This document shows positions 57,697-64,000 of a stretch of DNA of 64,000 nt, piece after piece. The DNA lies in assembly GCF_012027635.1 (NCBI RefSeq), contig NZ_SNUS01000001.1, positions 1,674,001-1,738,000 of the forward strand, read 5' to 3'. Below the pieces are notes generated by a model that had not been told where the DNA came from, searched no databases, and saw only the letters and a program-made list of their open reading frames with translations. Source of the DNA: Thermococcus sp. 21S9 (GTDB lineage: Archaea; Methanobacteriota_B; Thermococci; Thermococcales; Thermococcaceae). The position numbers were made by a program, and so were the translations under genes. Positions within the stretch are counted from its first letter, which is position 1; each line of letters begins with the position of its first letter.

Positions 57697-58563
57697 TTAG
57701 TCCACGATAAATCCCCGCCGTTTTCTCTTCTTCTCCTTGAAGAACTCGGCGTATTCCTTTGCAATAGCCCTGCACTCACCCCTCAGGGCCCTTCTCGTCA
57801 GCGAAACCGACAGCTTCAGAGTGGTGTAATAGGAGAGCAGGAGTAGAATTAGCAGGGGCAGCATCGTAGTGATACCCCTCCCCAGCAGGACTCCTATGGG
57901 GACTGCCGAGAGGTATATTGCGTGGAGGAAGAGATTGACATTTCGCCCGGGCTCGCGAACTTTGGCAACACATTCGATTAACTTTTTCCAGCGGGGAAAC
58001 TCCCTAAGCCGACCCCCAACGAGGAGAGTTCCCTCGAAATTGTAAACGCCGTAGCTTTTCTCGTCAGTTAGACAACCGAGTCCGAGCTTTCTGGAGAGCT
58101 CCTCAAGCTCACCGGAGCAGGGGCGCGCGTTGAGAATCCAGAAGGGATTCTTCCAGCCCCTCCATGCGAGGAGCGCGTAGATTATCAGCCCTGGGAGGGC
58201 CAAGGCGGGCCATGCACTCGCGGAGAGCCCGAGTCCGAAGGCAGTTATTGCCCAGAAAAACGCGAAAAGGCTGGGGAACTCATCAATTTCAAAGGCACCC
58301 CTACCCCTAATCCGAACGTAAACGAGCATAATCAGCCACGCAAGGAACGTCTGAAGTCCGATGAATTCAGAGGTTGTGAAATCGCCGAGGGGAGTTGAGA
58401 AGTAGACGTAATCGCCGAATCCGCCGTAGATGCCGTTCGCCATCTCGTAGGTCAGAAGGGGGAGTAGGAAAGACACCGCCAGCTCCGACTTCCGGTCCTT
58501 GAGCTTCCCGAGTACGAGGGCCGTCCCAAGGCCAACAATCAGACCGAGTGTGAGCGCTATCAT
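57697..58563 (-). CDS. Membrane protein of unknown function
   Basis: A 288-residue protein with about eight membrane helices, a mid-protein cytoplasmic segment with three cysteines (ARPCSGELEE, GLGCLTDE, ECVAKV) and a strongly basic C-terminus (FFKEKKRKRRGFIVD). It lies antisense between ndk and infB, which are adjacent in many archaeal genomes. ATG 58563 follows GGTGGTG. Function unknown. Confidence 0.6.
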   Translation of the reverse strand: MIALTLGLIVGLGTALVLGKLKDRKSELAVSFLLPLLTYEMANGIYGGFGDYVYFSTPLGDFTTSEFIGLQTFLAWLIMLVYVRIRGRGAFEIDEFPSLFAFFWAITAFGLGLSASAWPALALPGLIIYALLAWRGWKNPFWILNARPCSGELEELSRKLGLGCLTDEKSYGVYNFEGTLLVGGRLREFPRWKKLIECVAKVREPGRNVNLFLHAIYLSAVPIGVLLGRGITTMLPLLILLLLSYYTTLKLSVSLTRRALRGECRAIAKEYAEFFKEKKRKRRGFIVD

Positions 58564-58608
58564 TTCACCACCGGCAGAAGTTACCACCAGCCTTTTTAAT
58601 CCTTGCCC

Positions 58609-58620
58609 CGAACCCTTTAA
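58609..58620 (+). promoter_or_regulatory. infB promoter
   Basis: ACCCTTTAAAAG, about 40 bases before the infB ATG at 58655. Confidence 0.5.
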
Positions 58621-58654
58621 AAGGCCAGCCATGAGTTATGCTCAGGTGATGAAG

Positions 58655-60451
58655 ATGGCAAAGAGAATTAGACAGCCCATCATAGCGGTTCTCGGTCACG
58701 TTGACCATGGAAAGACGACGCTCCTGGACAGGATTAGGCGGACGAACGTCGCCGGCAAGGAAGCGGGCGGAATAACCCAGCACATCGGAGCGACGGAGGT
58801 TCCGATTGACGTCGTCAAACAGCTCGCCGGACCGCTCATAAAGCTCTGGAAGGGCGAGATAAAGCTTCCGGGCCTGCTCTTCATCGATACACCCGGCCAC
58901 GAAGCCTTCACGAGCCTGCGCGCGAGGGGAGGAAGCTTAGCGGACTTGGCCGTTCTCGTTGTTGACATCAACGAGGGCTTCCAGCCCCAGACGATAGAGA
59001 GCATCGAGATACTGAAGCGCTACAGGACGCCCTTCATAGTCGCCGCCAACAAGATAGACAGAATCAAGGGCTGGGTGGTTGAGGAGGACGAGCCGTTTTT
59101 GGTCAACATCAAGAAGCAGGACCAGAGGGCCGTTCAGGAGCTCGAAACCAAGCTCTGGGAGCTCATCGGCAAGTTCTACGAGCTCGGCTTCCAGGCGAAC
59201 CGCTTCGACCGCGTTCAGGACTTTACCAGGGAGCTGGCGATAGTCCCGATTTCGGCCAAATACGGCATAGGCGTTCCTGAACTGCTCGTTCTCATCGCGG
59301 GTCTCAGCCAGAAGTATCTGGAGGAGAAGCTCAAGATAGAGGTCGAGGGACCGGCGCGCGGAACGATTCTTGAGGTCAGGGAGGAGCTGGGCCTTGGAAC
59401 AACGATAGACGTCATCATCTACGACGGAACGCTGAGGAAGGACGACACAATCGTCGTCGGCGGAAAGGACAAGGCGATAGTTACGAAAATCCGCGCGCTC
59501 CTTAAGCCCAAGCCCCTTGATGAAATTCGCGACCCGCGCTTCCGCTTCGACCAGGTTGACGAGGTAACAGCCGCGGCGGGTGTGAAGATAGCCGCACCGG
59601 GTCTCGAAGAGGCCCTGGCCGGTTCACCGGTAATAGCCGCGAGGAGCGAGGAGGAAGTAGAGAGGGCCAAGCAGGAAATCCTGAACCAGATACAGAGCGT
59701 CGTCATAAGCACCGGTAAAATAGGCGTCATCGTCAAGGCCGACACCCTCGGAAGCCTCGAAGCTTTGAGCAAGGAGCTCCAGGAGAAGGGCATTCCGATA
59801 AGGAAGGCCGACGTTGGGAACATCAGCAAGACCGACGTTATGGAAGCCTTGAGCGTCCGCGAGGAGGGGCCGAAGTACGGAGTGGTTCTCGGCTTCAACG
59901 TCAAGGTTAACGAGGACGCGGAGGAGGTCGCGAAGGCCAAGGGAGTGCCGATTTTCGTCGGGAACATCATCTACAAGCTCATAGAGGACTACGAGGCCTG
60001 GGTGAAGGCCGAGGAAGAGAAGAAAAAGCGCGAGCTCCTCAAGAACGTCACCTTCCCGGGCGTCATCAAGCTCTACCCGGACGAACGCTACGTCTTCAGG
60101 AGGAGCAAGCCGGCAATAGTCGGCGTCGAGGTCCTCGAGGGCAGGATAAGGCCGGGAGTGGCCCTCATTAAGGAAACGGGCGAGAAAGTCGGCGTCATCA
60201 AGTCCATCAAGAACAAGAACGACTTCGTCCAGGAGGCCAGGAAGGGGGACGCCGTGGCCGTTGCCATCGAGGGGGCGATAGTTGGCAGGCACATTCACCC
60301 CGGTGAGACCCTCTACGTTGACCTCACCAAGAACGACGTCATAGTGCTCCTCAAACAGCTCAGGAACGAGCTCGACGAGAGCGACCTGAGGGCCCTCAAG
60401 ATGATTGCGAAGGTAAAGGCAAAGCAGGACCCCTTCTGGAGGGCGGTTTGA
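58655..60451 (+). CDS. infB: Translation initiation factor aIF5B/IF-2
   Basis: A 598-residue GTPase promoting subunit joining. G1 GHVDHGKT (14-21), G2 GGITQHIGA, G3 DTPGHEAF, G4 NKID, then beta-barrel and C-terminal domains (TFPGVIKLYPDERYVFRRSK). No intein interrupts the G1 loop, unlike several Thermococcales IF-2 genes. ATG 58655 lies six bases after AGGTG; ATGs at 58631 and 58649 are less likely. Confidence 0.95.
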   Translation: MAKRIRQPIIAVLGHVDHGKTTLLDRIRRTNVAGKEAGGITQHIGATEVPIDVVKQLAGPLIKLWKGEIKLPGLLFIDTPGHEAFTSLRARGGSLADLAVLVVDINEGFQPQTIESIEILKRYRTPFIVAANKIDRIKGWVVEEDEPFLVNIKKQDQRAVQELETKLWELIGKFYELGFQANRFDRVQDFTRELAIVPISAKYGIGVPELLVLIAGLSQKYLEEKLKIEVEGPARGTILEVREELGLGTTIDVIIYDGTLRKDDTIVVGGKDKAIVTKIRALLKPKPLDEIRDPRFRFDQVDEVTAAAGVKIAAPGLEEALAGSPVIAARSEEEVERAKQEILNQIQSVVISTGKIGVIVKADTLGSLEALSKELQEKGIPIRKADVGNISKTDVMEALSVREEGPKYGVVLGFNVKVNEDAEEVAKAKGVPIFVGNIIYKLIEDYEAWVKAEEEKKKRELLKNVTFPGVIKLYPDERYVFRRSKPAIVGVEVLEGRIRPGVALIKETGEKVGVIKSIKNKNDFVQEARKGDAVAVAIEGAIVGRHIHPGETLYVDLTKNDVIVLLKQLRNELDESDLRALKMIAKVKAKQDPFWRAV

Positions 60452-60460
60452 TTCTGACAG

Positions 60461-60470
60461 ACTTTATATA
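60461..60470 (+). promoter_or_regulatory. TATA box of the frameshifted small gene
   Basis: ACTTTATATA, about 30-40 bases before the ATG at 60502; leaves a very short leader. Confidence 0.55.
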
Positions 60471-60501
60471 TTCTTCTTTCCTATCATTCGTGGTGAACAT
60501 G

Positions 60502-60677
60502 ATGAAGGGCAGACGGCTTAAGTGCCCTCTCTGTGGGAGAACTGATTTCCAGGTTGAGGGGAAAAGCTCGACAACAAGTGGGGCTTTACTGTCCATAAGG
60601 TCAAGATTGTGATATACAAGAACTACAGTTATGTCACGATGTTCTACAAGGAAAGAACAATATATGACTTCGATTAA
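60502..60677 (+). pseudogene. Small zinc-ribbon-like gene interrupted by a -1 frameshift
   Basis: From ATG 60502 (GGTG six bases upstream) the frame reads MKGRRLKCPLCGRTDFQVEG and then runs into TGA at 60610. At the GGGGAAAA run (60558-60565) switching to the -1 frame continues with EKLDNKWGFTVHKVKIVIYK and NYSYVTMFYKERTIYDFD to TAA at 60675. The joined product would be about 57 residues. Both halves look like real protein, so this is a one-base deletion, a sequencing error in a homopolymer, or a frameshift site. One C-x2-C pair (CPLC) is present. Confidence 0.6.
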
Positions 60678-60690
60678 AATCGAAAGAATG

Positions 60691-61479
60691 TTAAAGCCGG
60701 CCCTGAAGCCAGCCTACAAGCGTCAAGCTTGAACCGTTCTTGATTTTCCCCGCCAGGTTCTCCTTTAGGACGAACGCCCTAATCTTCCCGAGGGGCTCGT
60801 TGCTGAGGAGCATTACGTAGCCGTCGCCACAGGGCGTCGAGACCTCCCCGAGTTCAAGCACGTGGGCAGTCATGATGTAGTCATCTATAAAAGCCCCCTG
60901 AAGGCTTATCTTTGCTGGAAGGAGGATTTCCGCCTCGTTAAGGTCAACGATGACATCCTTGCCGTCGGGCAGTTTTGTAGTTTCCCTCTGAAGTCCCTCC
61001 GCCGTCCCGGTGTATGCGAGAAAGGCCAGCTTAACGTTGAGATTCTCAGAGGTCAAGTATGTTTCCTTTTTCTCCATGTAGTCGGTTGCATAGAATGTAA
61101 CCTCGGGGGAATATTCGTTCAGAACCACCCCAGAGACGTTAGCTTCGGGCCACTTTTTCCACTCAAGGACTTCTTTAATCTCTACCCCAACTTCCACACC
61201 TTCAAGGGCAGGAAACGCCGTAACGGGTTCCATGTCACGCGTCACGACTCTTATGGAAAGTCCATCTGCAAGAGAAACGTCCACAACCTCGTAGGCAAGC
61301 CTTTTCGTTCCGAGGGACTTTTTCTTTTCGAACTCGACGCTCCTGGTCGGGTACTTCCCGAGAACGGCATCCTCGATAAGATTCAACCCCTTTCTCTGGG
61401 AGGCGCAGATGGTGTCGAGGTGATTCCCGTGATGGATTCCGTTTATGAATTTTAACTTTTTCTTTCTGCCCAAAATCAT
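60691..61479 (-). CDS. Protein of unknown function
   Basis: A 262-residue soluble protein with no signal peptide or membrane helix and no motif I recognise. It is beta-rich in the centre (VEVGVEIKEVLEWKKW, VTFYATDYMEKKETYLTSEN) and ends SSLTLVGWLQGRL, perhaps an OB-like strand. Start MILGRKKKLKFINGIHHGNH follows GGTGGGA. The region has lower GC than its surroundings. It converges on the frameshifted small gene. Confidence 0.55.
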   Translation of the reverse strand: MILGRKKKLKFINGIHHGNHLDTICASQRKGLNLIEDAVLGKYPTRSVEFEKKKSLGTKRLAYEVVDVSLADGLSIRVVTRDMEPVTAFPALEGVEVGVEIKEVLEWKKWPEANVSGVVLNEYSPEVTFYATDYMEKKETYLTSENLNVKLAFLAYTGTAEGLQRETTKLPDGKDVIVDLNEAEILLPAKISLQGAFIDDYIMTAHVLELGEVSTPCGDGYVMLLSNEPLGKIRAFVLKENLAGKIKNGSSLTLVGWLQGRL

Positions 61480-61520
61480 ATAATCCCACCGACGTTAGTA
61501 CAAAAAGGGACTTAAAAAAC

Positions 61521-62783
61521 CTAACGTCTCCGGGTGAGCTTGATTGTCGCCTCGACGTGGGGCGTGTGAGGGAACATATCCACAAGAACCGCTTCCTCCA
61601 CGCGGTAAGCCTTCCGCAGGTGGTTCTCGTAGTCGAGCCTGAACGCCTTTGGATTGCAGGAGACGTAAACGACCCGCTCAACCCCGCTCCTCACGAGGAG
61701 TTCTCCAGCTTCCCTCAGGCCCCTCCGCGGTGGGTCCACTATCACGGTGTCGTAGTCACCTATCGTGGTCTCCTCAGCCCTCCCAACGCGGAATTTGGCA
61801 TTTACTCCGTTCAGCTCGGCGTTTCTGTTGGCCATCTCAACCGCGAAGGGGTTAACCTCGATTCCCTCGACGGCAAAGCCTCTCTTGGCCAGCCAGACCC
61901 CGAAGGTGCCGACGCCCGAGTAGAGGTCGAGAACCCTCTCGCCGTCGGTGAAGTCCTCAACGGCCCTGAGGAGAAGCTCAAGGGCGTAGCTGTTCGTCTG
62001 GAAGAAGCTGTTGGGGTGAATGAGATACGTTACGTCGCCGATTCTCTCCCGTATGAATGGGTTTCCATCGACGAGCTCCGGCTCCCCGCGCGGGTCGTCT
62101 CTGTCGTCAGCCTTTAGACTCCAGTAGAGCGAGTCCGCGAAGGAGAAGTAGTCCCTAAAAGCTTCGGCCGTTTCTTCAGCGGGACTGCGATGGGCTATGA
62201 GGTTCACCATGACCTCTCCAGTGAACTTGCCCTCCCTGACCTGGAGGTAGTGAACGTCGCCGGTTTTCCGCTTCAGACTCCACGGCCTAAGCTTCGTTTC
62301 TGCCAGAAAATCGCGGAGGGCGCGCAGGTATTCGGGGGTTCTCTTCGAGAATACCGGGCACTCCGAAAGGCCCACAACGCCGAAGGGGTTTCCGTACTCC
62401 TTGAGGCCAACGCCACTCGTCGTCACGATGAAGTTGCTCACGTTGCGAAATCCCCAGATTTTGGGCGAGCCCTTAATCTCGGCCCTTATTCCGGTGATTC
62501 GCTCGAAGAGTTCAGCCTTGAGTTCGAGCTGGGCCCTGTATTTTAATCCCTGCCAGAGACAGCCACCGCACTTCTCGAAGTGTCGGCACCTCGGAAGAAC
62601 CCTCAGAGGGGAAGGCTCAAGAAGCTCGAAGTCCCTCGCGATTAACCTGCCGAAGCGCCTTCTCGTTGATTTAACCCCAACCATGTCGCCGGGGTAAGCG
62701 AAGGGGACGTAAACGGTTTTGTTCCCGGCTTGAAGAACCCCGAGGCCGTCGTCACTGAGTCCGCGGATTCTTCCAGAGGGCAT
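61521..62783 (-). CDS. RNA (uracil-5-)-methyltransferase, TrmA/RlmD family
   Basis: A 420-residue m5U methyltransferase: N-terminal TRAM domain (GRIRGLSDDGLGVLQAG), a 4Fe-4S cluster site (CRHFEKCGGC and GLSECPVF), motif I VLDLYSGVGTFGVWLA, VDPPRRGL and the catalytic cysteine of YVSCNPKAF. Pyrococcus has two such paralogues, one for tRNA U54 and one for 23S rRNA; the sequence alone does not let me decide. ATG 62783 is chosen as the only start near the TRAM domain. Confidence 0.87.
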   Translation of the reverse strand: MPSGRIRGLSDDGLGVLQAGNKTVYVPFAYPGDMVGVKSTRRRFGRLIARDFELLEPSPLRVLPRCRHFEKCGGCLWQGLKYRAQLELKAELFERITGIRAEIKGSPKIWGFRNVSNFIVTTSGVGLKEYGNPFGVVGLSECPVFSKRTPEYLRALRDFLAETKLRPWSLKRKTGDVHYLQVREGKFTGEVMVNLIAHRSPAEETAEAFRDYFSFADSLYWSLKADDRDDPRGEPELVDGNPFIRERIGDVTYLIHPNSFFQTNSYALELLLRAVEDFTDGERVLDLYSGVGTFGVWLAKRGFAVEGIEVNPFAVEMANRNAELNGVNAKFRVGRAEETTIGDYDTVIVDPPRRGLREAGELLVRSGVERVVYVSCNPKAFRLDYENHLRKAYRVEEAVLVDMFPHTPHVEATIKLTRRR

Positions 62784-62862
62784 GTTCTTCGCTTGAGTGT
62801 CCCGCTTAAGAATCCTTCGAAGCCGATAATGCACAACTCTGCACGTGTGAACAGGTGTGGTA

Positions 62863-62873
62863 AGGTTTATATC
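62863..62873 (+). promoter_or_regulatory. glyA TATA box
   Basis: AGGTTTATATC, 35 bases upstream of the glyA ATG, which has GAGGTG. Confidence 0.6.
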
Positions 62874-62906
62874 CCCGTCGTTCGAAGCACAACCGAGGTG
62901 TCCACG

Positions 62907-64000
62907 ATGAGCTACCGCGAATACCGCGATAAGGTTTTGGAGTTTATTGAGGACCACGAGAACTGGAGGGCCCACACGATAAACCTCATAGCGAGCGAAA
63001 ACGTGACTTCTCCAACCGTTACAAGGGCCGTCGCGAGCGGTTTCATGCACAAGTACGCCGAGGGCTGGCCGAAGCAGAGGTACTATCAGGGCTGTAAGTA
63101 CGTCGATGAAGTCGAGCTCATCGGCGTCGAGCTCTTCACTAAGCTCTTCGGGAGCGATTTTGCCGACCTCAGGCCGATTTCCGGAACAAACGCCAACCAG
63201 GCGGTCTTCTTCGGCCTCACCCAGCCGGGCGACAAGGCGATAGTTCTCCACACCAGCCACGGTGGCCACATAAGCCACATGCCCTTCGGAGCGGCTGGAA
63301 TGAGAGGATTAGAAGTTCACACCTGGCCCTTCGACAACGAGGAGTTCAACATTGACGTTGACAAAGCCGAGAAGCTCATCAGGGAGCTCGAGCCCAAGAT
63401 AGTCGTCTTCGGTGGCTCACTCTTCCCGTTCCCGCACCCGGTCAAGGAGCTCGCGCCCGTAGCTAAAGAGGTCGGTGCCTACGTCATGTACGACGGCGCC
63501 CACGTCCTCGGACTCATCGCAGGAAAGCAGTTCCAGGACCCGCTCCGCGAGGGTGCCGACATAATCACCGCCTCGACCCACAAGACGTTCCCCGGACCCC
63601 AGGGCGGTGTCATAATTTACAAGCGCTTCGGCGAGACCGAGGAGATAGCCAAACTCCAGTGGGCGATTTTCCCAGGAGTCCTTAGCAACCACCACCTCCA
63701 CCACATGGCCGGAAAGACCCTCACCGCGGCCGAGATGCTCGAGTACGGTGAGAAGTACGCGGCCCAGGTCGTCAAGAACGCGAAAGCTCTGGCCGAGGCT
63801 TTGGCGGAGGAGGGCTTCAAGGTCATCGGCGAGGACAAGGGCTACACCGAGAGCCACCAGGTCATCGTTGACGTCAGCGACCTCCACCCCGCTGCCGGAG
63901 GCTGGGCGGCACCGCTCCTCGAGGAGGCCGGCATAATCCTCAACAAGAACCTCCTGCCCTGGGACCCGCTTGAGAAGGTCAACGAGCCGAGCGGTCTGCG
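62907..64000 (+). CDS. glyA: Serine hydroxymethyltransferase (cut by window end)
   Basis: The first about 364 codons of GlyA; the gene continues beyond the window. N-terminal NLIASENVTSPTVTRAV, GCKYVDEVELIGVE, the PLP-contact YDGAHVLGLIAG and the PLP lysine in ITASTHKTFPGPQGG are diagnostic. It interconverts serine and glycine with a folate-type or methanopterin-type C1 carrier. Own TATA box and GAGGTG site. Confidence 0.95.
   Translation, partial: MSYREYRDKVLEFIEDHENWRAHTINLIASENVTSPTVTRAVASGFMHKYAEGWPKQRYYQGCKYVDEVELIGVELFTKLFGSDFADLRPISGTNANQAVFFGLTQPGDKAIVLHTSHGGHISHMPFGAAGMRGLEVHTWPFDNEEFNIDVDKAEKLIRELEPKIVVFGGSLFPFPHPVKELAPVAKEVGAYVMYDGAHVLGLIAGKQFQDPLREGADIITASTHKTFPGPQGGVIIYKRFGETEEIAKLQWAIFPGVLSNHHLHHMAGKTLTAAEMLEYGEKYAAQVVKNAKALAEALAEEGFKVIGEDKGYTESHQVIVDVSDLHPAAGGWAAPLLEEAGIILNKNLLPWDPLEKVNEPSGL

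Noticed and set aside
60499-60550. A second C/D box RNA starting at ATGATGA near 60499
   Set aside because: The next CTGA is over 40 bases away and no D'/C' pair lies between; the sequence is explained by the zinc-ribbon coding start.
1-64000. CRISPR arrays, insertion sequences, tRNA or rRNA genes
   Set aside because: No spaced direct repeats, no transposase-like protein and no tRNA-like cloverleaf or rRNA block was seen by eye; a dedicated search could still find a missed tRNA.

Overview
The window reads as a hyperthermophilic euryarchaeon of the genus Thermococcus. Evidence: the archaeal gene set (L7Ae-S28e-L24e-Ndk, aIF5B, tRNA G10 dimethyltransferase), TATA boxes preceded by CGAAA-type BREs, strong GGAGGTG ribosome sites, GTG/TTG starts with 4-nt overlaps, a CGP-CTERM substrate-binding protein, a DUF257 protein, rubredoxin and superoxide reductase. 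The species cannot be named from the sequence alone.

Layout. (1) 38-7625, minus strand: a nine-gene Mrp/Mnh-type cation/proton antiporter operon with three large NuoL/M/N-like subunits. (2) 7744-26338: a respiratory island. On the minus strand an SQR-type oxidoreductase heads an operon with DUF1641, a ferrochelatase, two membrane proteins and a long-chain-type polyprenyl diphosphate synthase. On the plus strand come a 67-aa membrane protein, cydAB (cytochrome bd oxidase), and then one tightly overlapping 12-gene run: radical SAM/SPASM protein, Fe/heme/B12-type ABC importer with two binding proteins (one leaderless) and an inserted HemG-like flavodoxin, UbiD, UbiA, a Tau/Ssu-type ABC importer, and UbiE. 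(3) 26313-34717: ferritin operon, an unknown protein, flavin reductase, a toxin-antitoxin pair, then flavodiiron protein, rubrerythrin, rubredoxin and superoxide reductase (oxygen defence). (4) 34748-39103: two membrane proteins, two DUF59 proteins, three ferritin-like proteins and an acetyltransferase. (5) 39172-46927: a complete his operon (Z-G-D-B-H-A-F-IE-C plus a HAD hydrolase) preceded by a 25-codon leader ORF ending in His-His. (6) 46936-64000: mostly core genes (Trm-G10, AlaX, ribosomal/translation cluster, RNA m5U methyltransferase, glyA, cut by the window end), with an orphan peptide-type binding protein, a PAPS-reductase-like Fe-S protein, a V4R-domain protein, a C/D box sRNA and a frameshifted small zinc-ribbon gene.

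How it fits together. The unusual part is 7.7-26.3 kb. Thermococcales are known as anaerobic, fermentative sulfur reducers without quinones or heme synthesis, yet this region encodes a quinone reductase (SQR), quinone tail, prenylation, decarboxylation and methylation enzymes, a ferrochelatase, a HemG-like protein and a quinol oxidase. No early tetrapyrrole genes and no quinone head-group genes are in the window, but each half carries its own ABC importer. My inference is a salvage-based sulfide-to-oxygen electron transport chain: imported porphyrin is matured to heme, an imported aromatic acid is turned into a quinone, and both serve SQR and cytochrome bd, next to a conventional oxygen-detoxification cluster.
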